Positions 55,743 to 64,000 of a stretch of 64,000 bases of DNA are shown here, one piece after another (position 1 is the first letter of the stretch; each line of letters opens with the position of its first letter). The position numbers were made by a program, and so were the translations under genes. The DNA is from Cephalotrichum gorgonifer (lineage: Eukaryota > Ascomycota > Sordariomycetes > Microascales > Microascaceae): NCBI GenBank assembly GCA_900312665.1, contig ONZQ02000022.1:62001-126000 (forward strand). The letters are read 5' to 3'. The notes below the pieces were generated by a model. The model saw only the letters and a program-made list of their open reading frames with translations, was not told where the DNA came from and did no database searches.

Positions 55743-56753
55743 GGCTGATTCCGAGCTCCAGACCCAAGGTTCTGGTTGTGGCGAGCGGGAGCTCTTGGGT
55801 ACTCTCATAAGATGAGTCGTCTTAGAGAGGGTTGAAAGAGAACAACAAATAAAAAAACACAAGACGAAAAATAAAAAAAACGTTGGATCGAGTTGACGCA
55901 GGGTGCCAAGCCTTCCCCTTTTTTGTCTTTTCCCCAGAACACGACTGCCTCGATGTTCCTTTTAACCAAATTCCCTTCCTTCTCTTAGACTTGCCTCGTC
56001 CAAATCATTGGTGGGCCGTAGGCGAGCTTTTGACGTCCGAGAAAGGGCTGGATCCTGTTCCTGGAAAAGGGTCCGCGGCTCTGACGTATGTATGGCACGG
56101 ACAGATGCAAAACTCCGATTGCGTCTGATGCTGCCTCTTCGAGATGGGGCAGGTCGAGTCGAGCGCCAAGGGGTCTGGAAGGTCGTCGAATGTGAGACGT
56201 CTCGAGGATGATGTGAAGAGAGGAGGAAGATCGGTGTCTGTACTTTGTAAAGTAGGGAAGGGGGTAGGTATAAGAGGAAATAGCCGTGCGGTAGATCCCT
56301 AGTCGGCTAGCCTAAGGGTTTGTAAGGAAGGAGCCAAGGATCTACTTGGTAATAATAGTAAGGAATTAGTTCAGTGTTACGCCGGTACGGTACTCGTACT
56401 CGTACAAGGACTGGGAGGGTTGTGCATAGCAAGCACGAGTAATAAGTCATGGGCTGTGTGTCTTGGGGGAGAGAGAGAAAGATACCACCCGAAGTGGGGG
56501 CGATTGATGTGGAGTGGCGGCGCGAGTGGGGACCGACGGATCCGCTTGAAGTATCGGGGGGGATGGATTGGGTTAAAGATTTCAAACTTGGACTCGCACT
56601 TCCCTGTACGATTGCACTTGCACTTTGCGCGAGTTCCACAGGGGAAGGCGTGCAGGGGCAGGGGTGGGAAAAGGTTAATACATGTACATGTCGAGACTAG
56701 ACAACATGCGGATGGGTGTGGGGAACGGGGAGGGACAAGAGGAAGGTGGGTCC

Positions 56754-56772
56754 ACATCCACATCCACATCCA
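56754..56772. repeat. CCACAT hexamer microsatellite
   Basis: Consecutive CCACAT units, then a degenerate CCATGTCCACG. A second short hexamer run (CGCACC) lies at about 60674-60692. Confidence 0.75.
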
Positions 56773-58991
56773 TGTCCACGACCCTGTATGGGTACTCGCT
56801 CGTACTCGCGTGAACAGATCTCTCTTTCCCGATTTTCTCGCGAGCAAGCACAGAGGATGATGGACCGATGGTCAGAGTGTGCCTGCATCGCAAGTAAGGT
56901 AGGGTCCGGGCTGGCACAGTATCTGTACCACATCCCCTAGTGTACAGTACGAGTACACTCGAGATAGTCCTGATACAGAATACGCAAGCAAGCCCTGACC
57001 GTACCCATCAAAGCTTGGTGGCTCCACTCAACCAGGATGGGAAGTGGCGGGGGGTGGCGGGGGGTGTACGTGTGCACAAAGTACCTGTGGTGGGGTGGGA
57101 GACAAAAGAACAACTCTTTCAATACGGGAGGGGTGGCTGCAGAGGAATAGTGGGGACATGGCACCATCCACACCTTGGCACATGGTCCAGAAGACACTTT
57201 GTCGAAGCGGCTAAGCGGGAAAGACGGAAGGCACAATCCACTCCGATGAGGCAGGGAAGGAGGATCCTTTGACGAACGACCTCATGCTCTCTGATCTGAC
57301 CCACCAGCCCACCGACCCACTGACCCCACTGGGGCCGATGCAGGGGAGGAGGGAGAAGGGAAGGAAAGGGACGATGGGCTCGACTAAAATTGCCTTGTTA
57401 TGTCGGTCGGCGGGGCACTCGTGTGCGTCTGTAGCCGTAGGGAGAATATGCATAAACGATCGCTGCCCCCAGTGTCTTCGTTCGGTAAATATGCTGATAG
57501 TTGACATTCGAGATGGGAGAGGCCGATCCTCCGTGATGAGTTTCGGAGCGATCATCATCTCAATCGTCTCGAGAGAGATCACACGAACCAAGACAGGAAG
57601 GTGGGAAATGGTAAATGGTAAATGGTATCAACCGACGCGGAGTGCGGGGCTAGCCTCCTCGTGCTCGAACTCGTGCAAATCCGTGTACGAGAGACCTGGC
57701 CTGGGAGATGTGGATTCAAAGGCAAAACCCGACCGGCAAACACGGATACGATGCGGAGCAAGAATTGACGATGAGCTGCAACGCAACGGTACTCGTAATA
57801 CGTACTTACCTGAGCGTGCGCTAGCGAAATCCGGGGCGCAACTTTCGGCGGCCGCGGGAGGCAGGAGAAACACCCTGGATGTTTCAGAGTCGGCGAGAGT
57901 GTCAAGTGGGAATGAGAAAGAAAGTGAAAAAGGACACAAACAACGGAGGTCTAGAACGGGCAACGGGGGGATATAACTCCACCCCCGACAAGATTTACAA
58001 AATGAACCTGACGTTTTGCCCGTGGTGGCGTACACGCGTCGTCGTCGTCCTCGCCGTCCTTAAATACAAGTACAAGTATTATATATGTCGAAGTAATTAT
58101 GGCGTTTCCCCACGAGGAAGGGAGAGCCGCGATGATGTGGATGTGTGATGGTCAATTTGGATTTTAAGGTTGATGCGATCGGCGAAAGCTTGGCGCATTT
58201 TATTTTTCTTGCTATCCGTCTTTGAGGCGCCGTGCGTGTGTATTTGCCTGCCGATATACCCATCCGGTGGCTGGCTTTCGTGTATCGGATCTCCGCCCGG
58301 CTCGGGTCCTGCCTGGTTCTCGATTCCTCGAAAGGCAAACAGCTCCGGCTCCGTGTTTATCAAAGGGCAAGAAGAGGGTAAAACCTTATCGGGTAGCCGA
58401 CAAGCCAACGATGTGTGTGGCGTTGTCAATCGCATATCTTTCTCCGGGAAATGAGGGAGGTGACGTTAAGATGTGGCCCGATTAAGGATTAGGTTTGTCC
58501 TTTGCCTTCTTGCTCATCCCTCTCTTTTTTCGATGTCGTGCCAAACGTTGAATGGTCGGGTGGGCAGGTCTGGGGGCGGGAGGGGGGAGGGGGGGCGTGC
58601 TACTTGGCGCGGGTTTGCTAGTTTTCCTACTATCGAGATCGGCTATTCTACTAGTTCGGTCAAGACGACCACTCCGAGATCAAGCCGACGTCACAGGCGG
58701 GAAGAACACCGAGTTTCCGGCGAGGGAGGTTGGTGCGAAAGGGAAACGAAACGGGAGGGCCGGCGCCAAAGCGCATAGCGCCGTTTGTGAGGCGCCTCCT
58801 CTTTTGCGACAACACCGAGTTAACACACAGTAGGAGTACGAGTATGAAACCAGAGCGAGCTAGCTACTCGTACGAATAATGCGTCGGAAAGTAATCACCC
58901 CCCTGCTGGGTGCCGCCTACCCGATCTAAGAAAGGTGAATACCGTGACCCGCGGGACCCGGCGCCGGGGACAGTGGCGAGTTTGCCGGTAT

Positions 58992-59013
58992 CCGGACACC
59001 CGCGGGTGTCCGG
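58992..59013. repeat. Perfect 22-bp palindrome
   Basis: The left half is CCGGACACCCG and the right half is its exact complement with no spacer. A 12-bp palindrome CCCGGCGCCGGG lies about 25 bp upstream. The right part recurs near 25161-25175. Confidence 0.9.
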
Positions 59014-62000
59014 CCGAGCAAGTGTGGGTTGGTGTGTGTTTCGCAACCCAAGCTCTTCTTCCTCCTTGGCGAAAAATGAGGGTCTGGCTCGGAACGCACA
59101 GGTTGGCTGGCGAGGGCATATCGTCGAACGCCGGGCTGGTCAAGCTTCCCAAATGAAAAAGGGAAAAGATGGGCGGGTGGGTGCCTGGTTTCGAGAACAG
59201 CCGAGGGATGTGTACGACCCTACTCGTGGAACGACTTCTCTACTCGTACAGGTGGGGGACCCTGTCGATTTTGTAAAGGAGGGGTAGGAAACGTGAGTGG
59301 TATCAAATCGCCCATATATTTGACAGATGCCTACTCGTATATGGGCAAGCCAAGAAACCGATCTGGACATGTGTTGTTCTGGTGTCTGAGGCCGAGGGCT
59401 TGGCTTGATGCTCATCTCTCTGCCTAGCATCGAGCATGACGATGAGTCCTCTGGAAGAAAGAATCACTCCAGAGAGCCAAGACACATAGCAGTTACTATT
59501 ACCAAATCTACACAAGTGCCACCGAAGCTCGCAGCAACGAGTGGTCAAACGCAGGCGCATCATGTAAGATTCGATAATCACCCCGCGCCTTCCATCTTAC
59601 ATCTGCCCCTCCCCCCTTCCTCCTATCCCAACGGCGCTCCTTCGACCGTAGATCACCCCCAAAGGGAAGGAGCGATGGGCCCGGCCGATACTCGTCACCG
59701 CTCACAAAGTACACATGCTGTACAAGTCGATGAACATGGGCATACGGACAAATATGCTTTTTTGTCTCGCTCTGCCAAGGACTAAAATCCGGAGATATCG
59801 ATGCGCGATCCAAAGACTATCTGCGAGTACGGATATACTTTTGACGACTCTCCTCCTCGGAAGTTTTCGTCCGCTGCGGAACAGGACCAGAGGAAAGACA
59901 GGAAGGGGTGGCAGATCGATGGACCCTCGTTGGTCGAGACTGCCACCCGCCAAAACAATAACAAAAGTATGCTTATTACTCACTTCGCGCCACTGGCGTC
60001 ATGGCGCAGCCGGCAGCTACCCGCTAATAATTCCTTTTTCGGACAACGGCCACCGAGTCTCGCACCACACCCATCCAGGGCCATCTGGGGGACTCAATCG
60101 GTGAGTGAGTGTCGAGGTTTCTCTCATACGTGATGGGGGCAGGAAAGCGCTATGCTATCCCGTTCGAGATTGTATTATTTCCCTCCCTTCCCGCCCCCGG
60201 GAAGGGAGATACATGGGGGACGGGAAGGGGAGACAGCAAACCGCGAAAGTGTAATTCGACAGCAATCGGTTCCGTCTTTGCGTCACCTTGCTGCGACAAG
60301 CTACCACGTTACCGCCTACCTGCTGTGGCACTTCACGAGAGACAAGGTTCCAGTCTTGCGTGGATCGGCGTTATCAAACCTTGTGGGGAATCGGACGAGA
60401 GTTTCTTTCTTCGAACCACTGATTTCAGATGCTTGGGTCATTTTCTCCTTATTTTTATTTTTAGTTTATACCCTGGTTTTAGCGCATGCTTTGTCCTCGG
60501 AGTTTGCATAGAGAGTGATCCACGGAGACCCGTAATTTTCACTCAGACCTTAACGCTTGATGACGGTTCGTTGATGACGGTCTTGATAGGCATCAATCAT
60601 CCTCAACGACGAGGACAGGTAGTCCAGTCGGCAAGGGTACCAAGGTAGCTCTAGCGGCCCGAATCACTACCCCGCACCCGCACCCGCACCCGCCATCCCC
60701 AACATTGAACCAAGCTACGAACGAGCCTCCTTCCATTTCCGTCCTCTTGCAAATCGTCCTTCCCTCTTTAAAGCCATCTGATACTCGAACGGCACGCAGC
60801 ATCCCCCTTGCTCTCCCCCCCGTCTCATCTCACATCTTACAGACACAGGCTCACAGGACACCACGGCTCCTATCAAAACATCGCATGTCTCGCCGCCGAA
60901 CTCCCAGTCAACAAGAACCCTGACCTCATATCTAACCTTGTACTCCCCACCCACCCCCTCCATCCGAACCCTTCCCAACACCTCGCCATGCACCCCTCCT
61001 TTAAACCTGCAACCCCTCCAACCTTTTTGAGCGAGGACATCTCCTAATCCGGCAACCGACCTTAGTTCTCTGCACTGTGGGCGACGCACAAGTAAGTTGA
61101 GGGCATTCTTGTCTCGAGAAACTGACCCAGGGTCTTTTTTGGGTTTCCGGGCGACTCAATATGACCGCAACTCTTGACTTATATTCATTCGATGACACCC
61201 CCTCCTACCTCCCTCCTTCTCCTTCAGTGCTGGGTGTTACTTTGACGGGGGACAACTCACACAAGGGTGTTACATGTCTCTGGTGCCGGCTGTTTTTTTT
61301 TTTTTTTACGACGTGAAGAGACATGAACTGAAGAAACGATCTGAGATCTGACTTGAGGGGTTTTCCTCTCAATTTTTTGTTACCTCCTACCCTCCCCCTA
61401 TGCTTTCCTACTGCCTGCATCACTCACTTGCATGAGAGAACCATGTGTTCGCAACCGATAACTGACGACCTAACTCGCCCCCGTCCCGTGCGTGATCTCA
61501 CTTACCGAGCCGACAGTGTCATATCTCACCAACGCACCTATCCGCGGTCTAAATCCACATCTCCACATTAAGAGCCAAGCCACCCCAGCCCATGAAAACT
61601 TGTCAGCCGATCTCACGTCCCTCAACGCCACACAGAGCGATTGGGACGGGCCTAATTAGCCCAATGTCATGGGCGCCCGCATGGCCTCTATGCTCGTACT
61701 CTTGTTACCCTCATTACTGCTCGTACAACTCAAGCTTCAAAGCTTGCTGTTTTGTGTCGAACAAGAGCCATCACCCAAACCGGGTGGGGCGCTGCCCGCA
61801 ACGGAGAGGTCGGTGTTCGGTGTATCTCGCTTTGCTCTCGGGATTAGGATGTGGATGGGGACGGAGGACCCTGGTCCAGTAGTATCAGACCTAGCCAGCC
61901 CCCCCCTAAAAAGTAGTGCTCGCATTCTCCGATGGAACAAGCGTTTCTTCATAATAGCGCGAAGAAAAATTTAAGATTCCGGAAAATGAGGCTCTGGAGA

Positions 62001-62069
62001 TCCAAGCCCACCTCCCCGGCAGTTATTATCCGCTAGCGGCTACAACTCCCGACTCTCTCCGTCAACGGG

Positions 62070-62091
62070 AGTACTCGTAACTACGAGTACT
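62070..62091. repeat. Inverted repeat of the TACTCGTA motif
   Basis: Arms AGTACTCGTA (62070-62079) and TACGAGTACT (62082-62091) are exact complements with a 2-bp spacer. The arm contains the octamer dispersed through this region. Confidence 0.9.
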
Positions 62092-64000
62092 GGCAAAAGA
62101 AGAAAGAGGGGGGTGGGGCGAATTGGGTCAGAGCGAAGCGTCTAATAGCGTGTCGGACGAAAAGAACCAAATTCCTCTGGCAGGTTCGTACGCTTACACG
62201 ACATGGGCATGTCAAAATGAGGGCCAAAGGGGTGAGAATCTCGACCCCCTAGCCCAACAGTCCACGGGAAGGGACAGGAAACAAACGAAAGCGCTAGGTT
62301 CCGCGACAGCGTATCACAAGACCAGATTGAGAAGCACATAAACAGGAACGCGCCCCAGTGCCGCTTTCCTATTTCGTGCGTCTGTGTGCGTTCCGTCCTT
62401 CTCCTTTCGGCTTCGTGCTTGCCCGATGGGGGCCGGCCCCAAGGGAGGTGGTGAGCCACCGAGTTCCTTGTATTCATCGTCTTACGTGGTACAAAATGCT
62501 TTGGTGCAAAGGTAAGAGGGAGGAAAGGATATCATGTCATGCTCTCTGTGTGCACGACGGGGTGGTGTTCGTTTGCTAACCTTGTTATCATCCTGTCGTT
62601 GTGATTGCTGCGCTACTGCGGCTTCGGCTTGTAGAATCCGGGGATTTGACAGGTTGTTAGTGATAGATTGATACGTTGGATATTAGACTAGTGCCAGCTC
62701 TTGCGACTGGTCGGTTCAATTTCTGTGGTGTATTGCTTCTGTGGGCTACCATAATATAAATAGTACGGGCCGAGACCGCAGAAAGTATGAAAGCTCGTGG
62801 CACTGTCACATATATAGGTATATATATATAGTAAGTTGAGGCTCGGTTTTCCGGTTGAGGCTATTACCCTGCGTCACACACATAAACACACAGTCGCATT
62901 CAAAATGATCATGCTAAAGTCAAGTTTGTCCCAGTGTTGGTGGAATAATAATGCCACGATGTATTGAGTATATGAGGGGCGAAATTATGCCGCTGCAAGG
63001 CCGGCGATCAGTTTCCCGGTTCTACATGAAACTCCCCCAAATGGGTGTGTATATACTTGTGGCCGCATCGATATGCTCATCGTAGACAAACTCTGATATC
63101 TACGATCGAGGGCGAAGCTTAAGCATCACCTGCTTGTCGAAGCTAAAAGCTAGGGGGGCTGTTGGGTTAGAGTTTCTGTTCAAACCACATCTTTCACGTG
63201 TCGGAAATATAAAAAAAAAATGGGTCTCCAGAGACAACTCAAACTGCTGGTCGTACAAGTACTCGGCCGAGGAGATAGGATTGTGACGCCCGCCATCTCC
63301 GGGGGGGATCGATGACTGCAGCAGTTTAACTCATGACAAACTACGAGATATTAATGTAATGCTGGCGTAACCACCACCACCTGCCTTTTCCTCTCTGTCG
63401 ATCCCCCAGAAAGCAACGCCGCGGAGGGGAAATAGGGAACCATTTTCCCCAAGAGAAAAAGAACCCGCGGGTCCGTCTGTCCGCTGCAGTTCGGCCACGC
63501 CCTCCATGCACAGGTGGTTCCATGAGTACTTGTGCGTAGATACGAGCACGGAGTATTATTAGAGTCGTCAAGGTTATTATTAGTGTGGAGAGCAACGGAG
63601 TATACTTCTGGATGCCTTCACCTCCCGTACATCCGTATATCCAGGAAGCTATTTCCGATAGTGGGCTTCCGATCTTGGAACTTGGCAGTTCGCGCCGAGC
63701 TATTTTACTTGCTTTTTCGACGAAATAAATATACCCCATACTCACACCCAATAAAGTTTGTGGGGTGCCCAATTTCGACGATACCAAACAACCCTTCTTT
63801 TCACCTTCTCCCTTCCCTTCTCTCTCTACTCGTAACGAACTGGCCCGCCAGTGCAGTATCCGACAGCGCCGCCACCCGTTGTCGGATAGGGGACTCGTAA
63901 TTAATTATGGGGGTCCTTTAGTCATTTTAGCTTTTGGCAAGGGGGAGGGGGAGGGGGGACTGATGCCGCGTATCCGAGCTACTCCGGGAACGGGTATTAA

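Larger units (their letters stand above)
55743..64000. other. Gene-poor 8.2-kb region on the 5' side of pac2
   Basis: I can support no gene in this stretch. The longest frames (57269-57976 and 60109-60648) read as low-grade sequence without domains or matching splice sites. Features are many TACTCGTA-type octamers, a CCACAT hexamer run (about 56754-56772), a CGCACC run (about 60674-60692), a 22-bp palindrome (58992-59013), and a TACTCGTA inverted repeat (62070-62091). Parts near 60700-61000 are CT/CA-rich like fungal transcript leaders, so a long pac2 leader or a non-coding transcript is possible. Confidence 0.5.

Noticed and set aside
57269..57976. 235-residue open frame in the pac2 upstream region
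   Set aside because: Starts with a non-ATG codon; mixed low-grade composition, no domain, no matching splice sites or neighbouring exons.
60109..60648. 179-residue open frame
   Set aside because: No recognisable domain. The hydrophobic patch comes from a T-rich run, and no promoter or splice context supports it.

Overview
The window is nuclear DNA of a filamentous ascomycete (Pezizomycotina, most likely a Sordariomycete). The evidence is the gene style and the gene set. Introns are short (mostly 46-110 nt), with GTRNGT donors, CTAAC/CTGAC-like branch sites and YAG acceptors. The genes include a HET-domain protein, a PTH11-like membrane protein, a fungal Nox1/NoxA NADPH oxidase, a Gti1/Pac2 WOPR regulator, a CBM18-bearing chitin deacetylase and a small cysteine-rich secreted protein. 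I cannot name the species. One 233-base run of N (29186-29418) is an assembly gap.

The left third (1-19 kb) is accessory in character. It holds the 3' end of a chitin deacetylase, an F-box-like protein, a diverged alpha-N-terminal methyltransferase with a GC-AG intron, a fungal HNH protein and a five-exon PTH11-like protein. A 4-kb gene-poor stretch follows, then two small secreted proteins (one DUF4360-like, one with 12 cysteines in a 55-residue mature part), a HET protein with an ambiguous in-frame TAG, and a MYND-finger protein. The HET and MYND genes diverge across an intergenic region carrying a degenerate duplicated block.

The middle and right parts (20-56 kb) are mostly conserved housekeeping or signalling genes separated by wide intergenic DNA: nox1, ubc4, glutaryl-CoA dehydrogenase, a 609-residue disordered protein, the PI4P 5-kinase mss4, coa6, sys1, an unknown acidic protein, cft2 (CPSF100), sec24 and pac2. 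They do not form a single pathway. Two are secretory-pathway genes (sys1, sec24), two mitochondrial (coa6, glutaryl-CoA dehydrogenase), and two families (nox1, pac2) govern development and virulence in other fungi.

The last 8.2 kb (55.74-64.0 kb), on the 5' side of pac2, has no gene I can support. It is rich in an 8-bp motif (TACTCGTA or its complement), short tandem repeats and perfect palindromes. I found no tRNA, rRNA, CRISPR array, intact transposon or biosynthetic cluster. The observations most worth following are this motif field, the 12-cysteine protein, the duplicated block between HET and MYND, the HET TAG codon, and the methyltransferase with an altered SAM-binding loop. Exon coordinates were worked out by hand from splice consensus and reading-frame continuity.
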